Below are positions 6,595-14,716 of a stretch of DNA of 15,636 nt, one piece after another. Location of the stretch: positions 1 through 15,636 of the forward strand of contig DCTU01000062.1 in assembly GCA_002329445.1 (NCBI GenBank). Reading direction: 5' to 3'. Position numbers and translations under genes: made by a program. The notes beneath the pieces were generated by a model. It ran no database searches. It saw nothing but the letters and a program-made list of their open reading frames with translations, and was not told where the DNA came from. Source of the stretch: a bacterium UBP9_UBA1432 (GTDB taxonomy: Bacteria > Vulcanimicrobiota > Xenobia > Xenobiales > Xenobiaceae). Within the stretch, counting starts at the first letter, position 1. Every line of letters starts with the position of its first letter.

Positions 6595-6892
6595 CCAGGG
6601 CCCAAGATCCGTACAGTTCGGAATGATCGAAGGAGGGGGAGCCCCCGCCGGGGCCTCGGCTTCCAGCATCGACCTGCTCAAGGACGTCCCGTTGGAGGTC
6701 AAGGCGGAGTTGGGTCGCTCGCGCCGGCTGGTCCGCGACATCCTTCGCCTGACCGTGGGCGCGGTGATCGAATTGGACAAGGAGGCCGGTGAACCGGTCG
6801 ATCTGCTGGTCAACAACAAGATGATCGCCCGCGGTGAAGTCGTCGAGATCGACGGCAAGTACGGCGTTCGCATCCTCGAGATCGTCAAATAG
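6587..6892 (+). CDS. fliN: FliN, flagellar motor switch protein, first copy
   Basis: FliN forms the lower ring of the C-ring, binds FliH and helps dock the export ATPase. The 101-residue product has a Gly/Ala/Ser-rich N-terminal tail of about 27 residues. The SpoA domain follows (about 30-100), with PLEVKAELGRSRRLVRDIL, then IELDKEAGEPVDLLVN and ARGEVVEIDGKYGVRI, all canonical for FliN. It overlaps the end of fliM by 8 bp. AGGAGGGAG at about 6566-6574 lies 12 bases before the ATG, so translation is probably coupled to fliM. Its SpoA domain is about 68% identical (47 of 69 positions by hand alignment) to that of the second copy just downstream. Confidence 0.96.
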   Translation: MSDQGPRSVQFGMIEGGGAPAGASASSIDLLKDVPLEVKAELGRSRRLVRDILRLTVGAVIELDKEAGEPVDLLVNNKMIARGEVVEIDGKYGVRILEIVK

Positions 6893-6933
6893 CGGATTCT
6901 TCCCCAGACCTGCCCTTCCGACAACCCACCCAG

Positions 6934-6940
6934 AAGGAGA
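6934..6940 (+). promoter_or_regulatory. Ribosome-binding site that fixes the second fliN TTG start
   Basis: AAGGAGA ends seven bases before an in-frame TTG at 6948. No ATG or GTG in this frame between here and the conserved domain has comparable support. Confidence 0.7.
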
Positions 6941-6947
6941 CCTCGAC

Positions 6948-7250
6948 TTGGACAGCCACGCACGCGGAACCGCCCGGCGAGGGGCCCGGCCTCCGGCGCA
7001 CCAGGAACCTCCCGAAGACCTGGGCATCCTCTTCGACGTCCCTCTGATCGTCGAAGCCGAGATGGGTCGCACGCACCGGACGGTCCGGGAAATCCTCAAG
7101 ATCGCCCAGGGCTCGTTGATCGAACTGGACAAGGAGTCCGGCGAACCGGTGGACCTGCGGGTGAACGGTCAGCTCGTGGCTCGCGGGGAGGTGGTCGAGA
7201 TAGACGGGAACTACGGCGTCCGGATCACGGAGATTGCCAGAGCATCATGA
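6948..7250 (+). CDS. fliN: FliN-like motor switch protein, second copy (TTG start)
   Basis: This is a tandem paralogue of FliN, again a C-ring SpoA protein. From TTG at 6948 it is 100 residues, almost the same length as the first copy. A basic, Arg/Pro-rich tail (residues 5-23) precedes the SpoA domain (about 28-97), which contains DVPLIVEAEMGRTHRTVREIL, split at the G, and IELDKESGEPVDLRVNG, then ARGEVVEIDGNYGVRI. The frame is open back to 6834, but this would overlap the first fliN and encode low-complexity residues, so TTG with AAGGAGA is preferred. The stop overlaps the fliO start as ATGA. The two copies share long identical stretches, pointing to a tandem duplication; the tails differ completely in charge and composition. 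Confidence 0.92.
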   Translation: MDSHARGTARRGARPPAHQEPPEDLGILFDVPLIVEAEMGRTHRTVREILKIAQGSLIELDKESGEPVDLRVNGQLVARGEVVEIDGNYGVRITEIARAS

Positions 7251-7999
7251 ACCTGCGGCCGCTCCAGCAGACCACCGGGCAATGGAAGAGGTCCCTGAAG
7301 ACCTCTCTCCTGGTGTTCCTGCTGGCTCTGGGCTGCCTGGTCGGGCTGGGCCTCCTGGCCTCGCCACAGGCCGGTCCCACGGCCCAGGCGCAGACGCCCT
7401 CGCCTGCAGCCCCCCCGACCAACCCTTCCCAGACCGGCATGACCCCTCCGACGCCAGCGCCCCGGACCGAAGTGCCCGCCCCTCCCTCCAGAGAAGCCGA
7501 ACCGACCGCCCCGGCACCGGGCCAGGCGACCTTGCAGGACTCCGCCTGGCCCCCCGGCTCGGATTCACCAACCCACGGTTCAAACTTCCTGGCTCACCTT
7601 CAGAAGACCCTGTTGGTGCTCTCCCTGCTCAGCCTCCTGATCTGGGGGGTCCTGCGCCTGATCGCCCCCGGGATGGCCGGCATGGCGCGCACACCGGGAT
7701 CCCACCGCAAGCTGTTGAACGTCCTCGAACGACACTCGCTGGGACCGGGACGTGGATTGATGGTGGTGGAAGTCGCCGGGCGACACCTCCTGGTCGGCAT
7801 GACCGAACACGGGGTGCAGACCCTGGCAGAGCTCGACCCCGAACAGGTCCGACTCGCCCAGCAGGCCCCATCGGCCACCGACCCGGCCCCGCCCGGCACC
7901 TCCGAACCCTCCCGGAACCTGCTGGGAGAGGTCCTGACGCGACACCTTTCGGCCCTGCCCGGCCTGAGCCCCCGACAGAAGGGTCCTGAACCACGATGA
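7247..7999 (+). CDS. fliO: FliO, flagellar export gate assembly factor
   Basis: FliO is a membrane protein that helps FliP form its ring in the inner membrane. The 250-residue product has an N-terminal hydrophobic segment (20-38), preceded by basic residues and probably a signal sequence or anchor. A long Pro/Ala/Thr-rich linker (40-108) follows, then a transmembrane helix at 121-139 (TLLVLSLLSLLIWGVLRLI). The cytoplasmic domain is at about 155-195 with LNVLERHSLGPGRGLMVVEV and LLVGMTEHGVQTL, which matches the FliO pattern. It is longer than the E. coli protein because of the linker and a Pro-rich tail. ATGA overlaps occur at both ends (second fliN and fliP). FliO is weakly conserved, but layout and position make the call strong. 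Confidence 0.9.
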   Translation: MNLRPLQQTTGQWKRSLKTSLLVFLLALGCLVGLGLLASPQAGPTAQAQTPSPAAPPTNPSQTGMTPPTPAPRTEVPAPPSREAEPTAPAPGQATLQDSAWPPGSDSPTHGSNFLAHLQKTLLVLSLLSLLIWGVLRLIAPGMAGMARTPGSHRKLLNVLERHSLGPGRGLMVVEVAGRHLLVGMTEHGVQTLAELDPEQVRLAQQAPSATDPAPPGTSEPSRNLLGEVLTRHLSALPGLSPRQKGPEPR

Positions 8000-8790
8000 C
8001 CAGCCGGCAACGACTTGCCACCCGACTGGGAGCCCTGGCGCTTCTGACGCTGGGGGCGGCCCTGCTGTGCAGCCAGGAGACCTGGGCGCAGAACCCGTTC
8101 CCCCAGTTGAACATGCCGAACATCTCGATCAACGGGAAGGAGGCCGGCGAGCAGCAGACTTTTTCGACCTTCCTGCTGCTCCTGGGCGGGCTCACCATGC
8201 TCTCCCTGGCCCCCTACATCCTGGCGATGTGCACGGCCTTCATCCGGATCACCATCACCCTGAGCTTCCTGCGCACCGCCATGGGGACCCAGCAGGTTCC
8301 CCCGACCCAGGTTCTGATGGGTCTGGCGCTCTTCCTGACCATGTTCGTGATGGCTCCGGTGGGCGAGAAGATCAACAACGAAGCCCTGCAGCCCTACATG
8401 GCGGGCAAGATCCCCCAGGCCGAGTTCTTTGCCAAGGCCTACTCCCCCATCCAGGACTTCATGCTCTACCAGACCCGCGACAAGGACCTGCTGCTGTTCT
8501 CGGACATCGCCCGCGTCAAGGTGAAGACCCGCAAGGAAATCCCCTTCTACGTCCTGCTCCCCTCCTACGTGCTGTCCGAAATCAAGACCTCGTTCGAGAT
8601 CGGCTTCCTGCTCTACATCCCCTTCCTGGTCATCGACATGGTCGTGGCCTCGGTCCTGATGTCGATGGGCATGTTCATGCTCTCGCCCATGTCGATCTCG
8701 CTTCCCTTCAAACTGCTCTTGTTCGTGATGATCGATGGATGGCAACTGGTGATCCGAGGAGTCGTCGAAAGCTTCAACACCCCCAGGTAG
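7996..8790 (+). CDS. fliP: FliP, flagellar export gate protein
   Basis: FliP builds the core of the export channel together with FliQ and FliR. The 264-residue product begins with a cleavable signal peptide (hydrophobic 11-25, likely cut after WA at 31), as known for FliP. A hydrophobic pair of helices covers about 57-122 and contains FIRITITLSFLRTAMGTQQ (82-100). A periplasmic stretch follows (about 123-182). Then comes the signature LLPSYVLSEIKTSFEIGF (187-204) and IPFLVIDMVVASVLMSMGM (208-226), with SLPFKLLLFVMIDGW (235-249). All FliP/YscR hallmarks are intact. The ATG overlaps the fliO stop by four bases. Confidence 0.98.
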   Translation: MTSRQRLATRLGALALLTLGAALLCSQETWAQNPFPQLNMPNISINGKEAGEQQTFSTFLLLLGGLTMLSLAPYILAMCTAFIRITITLSFLRTAMGTQQVPPTQVLMGLALFLTMFVMAPVGEKINNEALQPYMAGKIPQAEFFAKAYSPIQDFMLYQTRDKDLLLFSDIARVKVKTRKEIPFYVLLPSYVLSEIKTSFEIGFLLYIPFLVIDMVVASVLMSMGMFMLSPMSISLPFKLLLFVMIDGWQLVIRGVVESFNTPR

Positions 8791-8809
8791 CCGCCTCAAA
8801 GGAGTCTCC

Positions 8810-9106
8810 ATGCTCTTCGTCGGAGCCGAACTGTTCAGCGAATCCTACGTCCTGGGCATCGCCACCCAGGCTCTGTACCTGATCCTGATCCTGTCGGCTC
8901 CGATGCTGATCTCGGCCCTGGCCGTCGGGTTGATGATCAGCATCCTGCAGGCCACCACCCAGGTCCAGGAGCAGACCCTCTCCTTCGTCCCCAAGATCGT
9001 CGCCACGTTCCTGTCCGTGGTCCTGTGTGGGACCTGGATCTTCAACATGCTTTCCAACTTCGCCATCCGCCTGTTCAGCGACATCGCCAACATGGGTCCG
9101 AGGTAG
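8810..9106 (+). CDS. fliQ: FliQ, flagellar export gate protein
   Basis: FliQ is a two-helix inner-membrane protein of the export gate. The 98-residue product (slightly longer than the typical 89) has transmembrane helices at about 18-45 and 58-82, separated by the conserved loop QATTQVQEQTLSFVPKI (47-63), which is the family signature. The start is set by AAAGGAG at 8798-8804, five bases before the ATG. The stop codon lies inside the ribosome-binding site of fliR (TAGGAGG). Confidence 0.97.
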   Translation: MLFVGAELFSESYVLGIATQALYLILILSAPMLISALAVGLMISILQATTQVQEQTLSFVPKIVATFLSVVLCGTWIFNMLSNFAIRLFSDIANMGPR

Positions 9107-9113
9107 GAGGTTC

Positions 9114-9893
9114 ATGGATACGGGAATGCAGTTGTTTGCCGTGGGGCTCCTGGCGTTCACCCGCATCGTGCTGGTGTTCGTCCAGGCTCCCATTTTCGGC
9201 AGCCACCACATTCCCAAGCCGATCCTGGCCGGCATGGCGGTCACCCTGACCCTGGTGATGTACCCGCACATCCCGGTCCCACCGGACATCCCGCAGGATC
9301 TCTTCCCCTTCATCGGCGCCCTGCTGACCCAGGCCTGCGTCGGGCTGGTCCTCGGGTTCGTCTCCTTCCTGGTCATGGCCGCTGCCCAGTTCGGCGGCGA
9401 GATGCTGGACATCCAGATGGGCCTGTCGGTGGCGGCCTCCTTCGACCCGGCCAGCCACGGGGCCGTCAACCTGCTGCGGAAGGTCCACTTCTACCTGGCC
9501 ATGAACCTGTGGCTGGTCCTGGACGGGCACCACGCCCTGATCCGCGCCCTGGAGGCCAGCTTCCGGGTCGTCCCGGTCACCTACTTCCAGATCACCGGCG
9601 ACATCGCTTTCGAGATGATCCGGCTGACCAGCAACCTGCTGGTGGTCGGCACCCAGATCGCGGCCCCTGCCCTGGCCGCCCTCTTCATCACTCAGTGCGC
9701 CCTGGGCCTGTTGGCGCGGGTGGCTCCCCAGATGAACGTGTTCATGTTGAGCTTCCCCCTGAACATCGCCATCGGCCTGGCGCTCTTGACCTTGAGTCTT
9801 CCCCTCATCGTGCGCGTGATCAGCGTGCAGTTCGACATGAACATCAACCATCTGGTCCAAAGCATCAAGCTGATGGTTCCTCCAGGGAGGTGA
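9114..9893 (+). CDS. fliR: FliR, flagellar export gate protein
   Basis: FliR completes the FliP5-FliQ4-FliR1 core of the export gate. The 259-residue product has several hydrophobic helices and the family features FTRIVLVFVQAPIFG (15-29), with the RxxxxxxxxP pattern. It also has GGEMLDIQMGLSVAASFDP (104-122), and QMNVFMLSFPLNIAIGL in the C-terminal third, which matches the usual P-xNVF--GFP---GL segment. Its length is normal, and there is no fusion to FlhB, unlike in some clostridia. AGGAGG at 9105-9110 is only three bases from the ATG at 9114, so ATG 9126 (four codons later) is an alternative start. Confidence 0.97.
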   Translation: MDTGMQLFAVGLLAFTRIVLVFVQAPIFGSHHIPKPILAGMAVTLTLVMYPHIPVPPDIPQDLFPFIGALLTQACVGLVLGFVSFLVMAAAQFGGEMLDIQMGLSVAASFDPASHGAVNLLRKVHFYLAMNLWLVLDGHHALIRALEASFRVVPVTYFQITGDIAFEMIRLTSNLLVVGTQIAAPALAALFITQCALGLLARVAPQMNVFMLSFPLNIAIGLALLTLSLPLIVRVISVQFDMNINHLVQSIKLMVPPGR

Positions 9894-9896
9894 CGT

Positions 9897-11063
9897 ATGG
9901 GCGGCCAGGATAGCGACAAGACTGAAGAGCCTACCGAGCACAAGCTCCAGGAAGCTCGCAAGAAGGGCCAGGTCATGAAGAGTCAGGAGGTGATCTCCAC
10001 CCTCCTGCTGGTTGCCGTGGCAGGCATCATGATCGGTGCCGGGCCGATGATGCTTGGCCGGATCCGTGAGTTCACGATCTATACCTGGCGCCTGATTCCG
10101 AACTTCAACCTGGCGGAGCGGAACTTCTTCGCGGACATCATCTTCGTCATGGGGACGATCCTGATGGTGCTGGCTCCCCTGTTGGCGGGTGCCTTCCTGA
10201 TGGCGCTTCTGGCCAACATCGCGCAGGTGAAGTTCATCTTTTCGGCCGAGCCCCTCAAGCCATCCCTGAACAAGATCAACCCCATCGAGGGCTTCAAGCG
10301 CATCTTCAGCGCCAAGTCGCTGATGGAGCTGGTCAAGCAGGTCGCCAAGCTGACCATCGTGGGCTGGATCTGCTTCAAGGTGGTCTCCGGCGTCCTGCCC
10401 GAGCTTCGGACCGCGCCCACCATGCCGCTGACGGCCACCCTGGCCCTGGTCTTCGCCACGATCAAGCGCCTGGTCGGCCAGGTCCTGATCGGGATGATCG
10501 CCATCGCCGCGGTGGACTACGTCTTCCAGCACAAGCAGTTCATGAAGCAGATGCGCATGAGCATGCAGGAGCTCAAGGACGAGTACAAGGACACGGAAGG
10601 CAACCCCCAGATCAAGGCCAAGATTCGCCAGTTGATGCGCCAGGGGGCCCAGGGGCGCATGATGGAAGAGGTGCCCAACGCCTCGGCGGTGGTGACCAAC
10701 CCGACCCACTACGCGGTGGCCCTGCGCTATGAGCAGGGAACCGACCCGGTCCCGGTGGTGGTCGCCAAGGGCGAGAACCTGATCGCCCGCCAGATCAAGG
10801 TGATGGCCGAGGACCACGAGGTCCCCATCGTGGAAAACGTGGAGCTGGCCCGAGCCCTCTTCAAGGCCTGTGAGATCGGCGGCGCCGTGCCCACCGAGAT
10901 GTACAAGGCCGTTGCCGAGGTCCTGGCCTACGTGATCAAGCTCAAGCGCAAGCGCGAACTCCTGCGCCGTCGGCGGATGGCCCGCAGCGCCCCGCAGGTC
11001 GCCGCCCGCCCCACCGCCCGGGCCGTGCCAGGCGCTCGCAGAGCAGGCGGAGGCCGGGCTTGA
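9897..11063 (+). CDS. flhB: FlhB, export gate and substrate-specificity switch
   Basis: FlhB controls the change from rod/hook to filament export, together with FliK. The 388-residue product opens with the soluble motif DKTEEPTEHKLQEARKKGQV (6-25), then four hydrophobic helices (about 33-215). The cytoplasmic domain contains the autocleavage site N268-P-T-H in VVTNPTHYAVALRYE, followed by VVVAKGENLIARQIKVMAE and NVELARALF, which are all canonical. The cleavage site is intact, so the switch should work. The C-terminus carries an extra Arg/Ala/Pro-rich tail of about 40 residues after AYVIKLKRKRELL. It starts three bases after the fliR stop, with AGGGAGG at 9884-9890. A 55-base gap separates it from flhA. 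Confidence 0.98.
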   Translation: MGGQDSDKTEEPTEHKLQEARKKGQVMKSQEVISTLLLVAVAGIMIGAGPMMLGRIREFTIYTWRLIPNFNLAERNFFADIIFVMGTILMVLAPLLAGAFLMALLANIAQVKFIFSAEPLKPSLNKINPIEGFKRIFSAKSLMELVKQVAKLTIVGWICFKVVSGVLPELRTAPTMPLTATLALVFATIKRLVGQVLIGMIAIAAVDYVFQHKQFMKQMRMSMQELKDEYKDTEGNPQIKAKIRQLMRQGAQGRMMEEVPNASAVVTNPTHYAVALRYEQGTDPVPVVVAKGENLIARQIKVMAEDHEVPIVENVELARALFKACEIGGAVPTEMYKAVAEVLAYVIKLKRKRELLRRRRMARSAPQVAARPTARAVPGARRAGGGRA

Positions 11064-11118
11064 CCTTCCCGCAACCCCAGAATCCCCGCCAGAACCCTGA
11101 AGTCCCCGGGAGTCGTCC

Positions 11119-13275
11119 ATGAGCGCCCAGCCCGCATCGGGCGGAGACCATCCATTTCTCCGCTTCCTGAAGTATTCCGACGTCGGCATCGCGGTGGTGG
11201 TGATCGGCATCGTCTCGATGCTGATCATCCCCCTGCCCCCGACGCTCCTGGACGTGTTCCTGGCCTTCAACCTGGCCACCGCCGTCATCACCGTCCTGAT
11301 CTCGATCTACATCGAAGAGCCCCTGCAGTTCGCCGTCTTCCCGACCGCGCTGCTGGTGGCCACCTTGTTCCGGCTGGCCCTGGACGTGTCGGCCACCCGC
11401 ATGGTCCTGCTGTATGGAAACCTGCGCTCTCCACCAACTGCGGCCTGGCCTGAAGGGATGCCGATCGGCGCCGGGCACCTGATCCCGATCTTCGGGAAGG
11501 TGGCCGTCGGAGGCAACCTGATCGTCGGGTTCATCATGTTCATCATCCTGATCATCATCCAGATCATGGTGATCACCAACGGTGCCGAGCGCATCGCCCA
11601 GGTGGCGGCCCGCTTCACCCTGGACGCCATGCCCGGCAAGCAGATGGCCATCGACGCCGACCTCCACTCGGGGATCATCGACGCCGAGACGGCCAAGAAG
11701 AAGCGCAAGGACATCGAGCGCGAGGCCGACTTCTACGGCGCCATGGACGGCGCCGGCAAGTTCGTCAAAGGCGACGCGATGGCCGCGGTGGTCATCATGA
11801 TCGTCAACGTGGTGGGTGGAATCCTGATCGGGGTCCTGTACCACGGGATGCCCGTCACCGGGACCGGGGGCGCCCTCGACACCTACGCGATCCTGTCGAT
11901 CGGCAACGGCCTGATCACGACCCTTCCCGCCTTCCTGATGTCCACCGCGATGGGCATGGTCGTCTCCCGCGCGGCCTCCGAGTCGAACCTGGGCAGCGAC
12001 ATCGTCCAGCAGGTCACGGCCCAGCCCGGCGCCTTGAAGCTGGCCGCCGGCTTCATGGGCATGTTGGGCACGCTGGGCCTCCTGACGGGAATGCCCCTGC
12101 CCCTGGACCTCACCTTCTTCGGAATTGCCGGTTCCCTGTTCTTCATCGGCACGATCCTCGACAAGAAGAAGGTGGAGGTCACCCAGGTGGCCGCCCAGGC
12201 CCAGGACCAGCAGAAGAAGGCCGACACCAAGAAGCCCGAGAGCGTGGTCCAGTTGATGCAGGTGGATCCGATCTCCCTGGAGGTCGGGCGCGGCCTGCTT
12301 TCCCTGGTGGACCCCAACCAGGGAGCCAAGCTGCTGGACCGGGTCACCTCGATCCGGCGCCACATCGCCCTCGAGCTGGGCATCGTGGTTCCCGGCGTCC
12401 GCTTCCGCGACAATCTGCAGCTCAAGCCCAACGCCTACGTCATCAAGATCAAGGAGATCGAAGTGGCCCAGGGCGAGGTCCAGGTCAACCAGTTCCTGGC
12501 CATCGGCCCCGAAGAGAAGCTGAAGAACCTGCGGGGGACCAAGACCGTCGACCCCACCTACGGCATGCCGGGGGTCTGGATCTCCCCCGAACAGCGCGGC
12601 GACGCCGAGAGGCTGGGCTGCATGATCTTCGACCCCGTCAGCGTGGTGGCCACCCAGCTCACCGAGGTGGTGCGGACCCACGCCAACGAACTCCTGGGTC
12701 GCCAGGAGGTCCAGGCCCTGGTCGACACCGTCAAGAAGACCCATCCGGCGGTGGTCAAGGAGGTCATCCCCGACGCCCTCTCCCTGGGCGAGGTCCAGAA
12801 GGTCCTGCAGAACCTGGTCAAAGAGCGGGTCTCGATCCGCGACCTGGTCTCGATCCTCGAGACCATGGCCGACCATGTCCACATGACCAAGGACCCGGAG
12901 ATGCTGACCGAGTTCTGCCGCGTGGCCCTGTCCCGCGTCATCTGCAAGGAGTACTCGAACAACGAGGGGACCATCAACGTGATCACCCTGGACCCCCAGA
13001 TCGAGCAGCTCGTGCAGAGCGCCATCCAACGGACCGACATGGGTTCCTTCCTGACGCTGGATCCCAACGTGGGCCAGGAGATCCTCCAGGCCATCTCCCA
13101 GCAGGTGAACTCCTTGCAGGAACGGGGCTTGCAGCCCATCCTGCTGGTGGCCCCCCAGGTCCGTCCGGCGCTGCGCAAGCTGACCGAGCGCTCGTTCCCG
13201 AACCTGGTCATCCTCTCCTGGAACGAGATCGCGCCCAAGGTCAACGTGAACTCGGTCGGGATGGTTGCCTTCTGA
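11119..13275 (+). CDS. flhA: FlhA, flagellar export gate protein
   Basis: FlhA forms the nonameric ring that receives substrates and uses the proton motive force. The 718-residue product has the usual bipartite build: eight hydrophobic segments up to about residue 350, then a large cytoplasmic domain. Conserved parts include FRLALDVSATRMVLLYG (84-100), NGAERIAQVAARFTLDAMPG and QMAIDADLHSGIIDAETA, the FHIPEP cytoplasmic loop. The C-terminal domain has PGVRFRDNL, then LVSILETMADH and SRVICKEY. A Pro/Trp-rich insertion (about residues 103-119, RSPPTAAWPEGMPIGAG) extends the loop after LLYG compared with enterobacterial FlhA. GGGAG at 11108-11112 precedes the ATG by six bases. No flhF follows. 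Confidence 0.98.
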   Translation: MSAQPASGGDHPFLRFLKYSDVGIAVVVIGIVSMLIIPLPPTLLDVFLAFNLATAVITVLISIYIEEPLQFAVFPTALLVATLFRLALDVSATRMVLLYGNLRSPPTAAWPEGMPIGAGHLIPIFGKVAVGGNLIVGFIMFIILIIIQIMVITNGAERIAQVAARFTLDAMPGKQMAIDADLHSGIIDAETAKKKRKDIEREADFYGAMDGAGKFVKGDAMAAVVIMIVNVVGGILIGVLYHGMPVTGTGGALDTYAILSIGNGLITTLPAFLMSTAMGMVVSRAASESNLGSDIVQQVTAQPGALKLAAGFMGMLGTLGLLTGMPLPLDLTFFGIAGSLFFIGTILDKKKVEVTQVAAQAQDQQKKADTKKPESVVQLMQVDPISLEVGRGLLSLVDPNQGAKLLDRVTSIRRHIALELGIVVPGVRFRDNLQLKPNAYVIKIKEIEVAQGEVQVNQFLAIGPEEKLKNLRGTKTVDPTYGMPGVWISPEQRGDAERLGCMIFDPVSVVATQLTEVVRTHANELLGRQEVQALVDTVKKTHPAVVKEVIPDALSLGEVQKVLQNLVKERVSIRDLVSILETMADHVHMTKDPEMLTEFCRVALSRVICKEYSNNEGTINVITLDPQIEQLVQSAIQRTDMGSFLTLDPNVGQEILQAISQQVNSLQERGLQPILLVAPQVRPALRKLTERSFPNLVILSWNEIAPKVNVNSVGMVAF

Positions 13276-13311
13276 AAAGCCCCGTCTCGATGCCCAAGAC
13301 CGCCCCTGAAC

Positions 13312-13316
13312 GGAGG
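13312..13316 (+). promoter_or_regulatory. Ribosome-binding site that fixes the aminotransferase GTG start
   Basis: GGAGG ends eight bases before GTG at 13325. The next in-frame ATG at 13343 is 26 bases away, too far for this site. Confidence 0.65.
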
Positions 13317-13324
13317 ATTGCCCG

Positions 13325-14668
13325 GTGACCCGATGGCTGAACATGGCCCCGACCCTGACCGAAGAGCAGAATCAGGCCTTGACCGAGGACGTCCTGGGCC
13401 GCCTGGAACGGCACGTGAATCCCCAGATGGCCCGCAACCTGCGCCTCCTCCACGAGGAGTTCATCGAGTGGCGCTCGGAAGGATGCTACGTCTACGACCC
13501 GATGGGCCGGCCCTACTTCGATGCGGTCGGGGCCGGAGGGGTCTTCGCATTGGGCCACTCCCACCCTGAGGTGGTCGGGGCCGTGCACCGTCAGTTGGAC
13601 CGCGGCGGCCTGTCCGTCCGGACGGGATTGGTCCCAGGCCAGTTGGAACTCCTGGAGCGCCTCTCGCAACGGGTGCCGGGCCAGATGCCCTTCGGCTACA
13701 TCGGCTCCACCGGCACCGAGGCCATGGAGGCCGCCCTGAAGCTGGCCCGCCTGACCACCGGCCGCCCGGGCCTGGTCGGCATGCAGATGGGCTATCACGG
13801 GATGTCGGTGGGGACCCTCTCCATCAGCGGCATCCCCTATTGGCGCGAGGGCTTCTCGCCGCTTCTGGAGCCCGTCCGCCTGGTGCCCTTCGGCGACCTG
13901 AAGGCAGCTCGGGAGGCCGTCGACTCGACCACCGCCGCGGTCTTCCTCGAGCCGGTCCAATGGGCGTCGGCCTGCTCGGTGGCCCCTGCGGAGTATCTCC
14001 AGGGGCTGCGCAGGCTCTGCGACGAGACGGGTGCCCTGCTGATCCTCGACGAGATCCAGTGCGGCCTGGGACGGACCGGACGTTGGTTCGCCGCCGACCA
14101 CTGCGGGGTGGTCCCCGACATGATCTCGGTCGGCAAGGCCCTCTCGGGCGGGGTCATGCCGATCTCGGCGCTGATGTTCAACCAGCGCGTCCAAGAAGCT
14201 TCCCTGACCCGTCCCCTGTTCAACAACTCGACCTACGGCGGGAATCCCCTGGCCTGTGCAGCGGCCCTGGCCACGCTGGACGTGCTGGAATCCCAAGACC
14301 TCGTCGCTCGGGTCGCCGTCCTGGGAGAGCGCCTGAAGGCGGGCCTGGAGACGCTGCGAGTCGCCTTCCCCTCGGTGGTGGCCGGCCAGCAGGGCCAGGG
14401 CCTGATGCGCTGCCTTCTGACCAGGGACCCGCGATACGGGCTGATGATCTCGATGCTGCTGATGAAGGAGCACCGGATGATCCTCCCCAGCATGTCCCAC
14501 GCCCCCCATATCCTGAGGATGTCCCCCGCGTTCATCTGCGCGGAGACCGACATCGACCACATCGTCCAGGCGCTGCGCGCTTCCTGTTCCGAGGTCCGTT
14601 CCCTGGGACTGCCGGGGATCGACCGCCATATCCGGGAGATCGGTCAGATACTGGCTGAAGGTGCCTGA
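13325..14668 (+). CDS. Class III PLP-dependent aminotransferase
   Basis: The 447-residue product belongs to fold-type I, class III aminotransferases (ornithine/putrescine/4-aminobutyrate type), cytoplasmic enzymes that move an amino group from an omega-amine to a keto acid. Visible features: GHSHPEVVGAV (77-87); STGTEAMEAALKLA (128-141), which binds the PLP phosphate; GYHG (156-159), whose aromatic residue stacks on PLP; LEPVQ (208-212); LLILDEIQCGLGRTG (238-252) with D242, which pairs with the PLP nitrogen; and SVGKALSGG with K271 as the Schiff-base lysine. The substrate cannot be read from the sequence. It lies 49 bases after flhA with no terminator between, so it is probably co-transcribed. 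Its role near a flagellar operon is unclear; polyamine metabolism and surface-sugar amination are possibilities only. Confidence 0.9.
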   Translation: MTRWLNMAPTLTEEQNQALTEDVLGRLERHVNPQMARNLRLLHEEFIEWRSEGCYVYDPMGRPYFDAVGAGGVFALGHSHPEVVGAVHRQLDRGGLSVRTGLVPGQLELLERLSQRVPGQMPFGYIGSTGTEAMEAALKLARLTTGRPGLVGMQMGYHGMSVGTLSISGIPYWREGFSPLLEPVRLVPFGDLKAAREAVDSTTAAVFLEPVQWASACSVAPAEYLQGLRRLCDETGALLILDEIQCGLGRTGRWFAADHCGVVPDMISVGKALSGGVMPISALMFNQRVQEASLTRPLFNNSTYGGNPLACAAALATLDVLESQDLVARVAVLGERLKAGLETLRVAFPSVVAGQQGQGLMRCLLTRDPRYGLMISMLLMKEHRMILPSMSHAPHILRMSPAFICAETDIDHIVQALRASCSEVRSLGLPGIDRHIREIGQILAEGA

Positions 14669-14700
14669 TCCGACATCCCAAGAAGCCCCATGCCAGAATC

Positions 14701-14706
14701 GGGAGG
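14701..14706 (+). promoter_or_regulatory. Ribosome-binding site supporting the downstream start of the hypothetical gene
   Basis: GGGAGG lies ten bases before ATG at 14717. The in-frame ATG at 14690 has no comparable site. Confidence 0.5.
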
Positions 14707-14716
14707 TCTAGACCCC

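Noticed and set aside
2..13275. Non-flagellar (injectisome) type III secretion system
   Set aside because: FliK, a hook/rod protein, FliM, separate FliN and FliO are present, and no secretin, needle or translocon genes are seen.
10942..13344. 800-codon open frame on the - strand over flhA
   Set aside because: It is antisense to a fully conserved flhA, in phase with GC-rich third positions, and its translation is rich in Gly/Asp/His/Val low-complexity residues with no recognisable domain. The same holds for the long - strand frames at 585-2027, 3678-5474, 5356-6963, 9075-11291 and 13241-14629.
14690..14716. Upstream ATG start for the 111-residue hypothetical protein
   Set aside because: No ribosome-binding site precedes it, while GGGAGG lies just upstream of ATG 14717; the longer form of 120 residues cannot be fully excluded.
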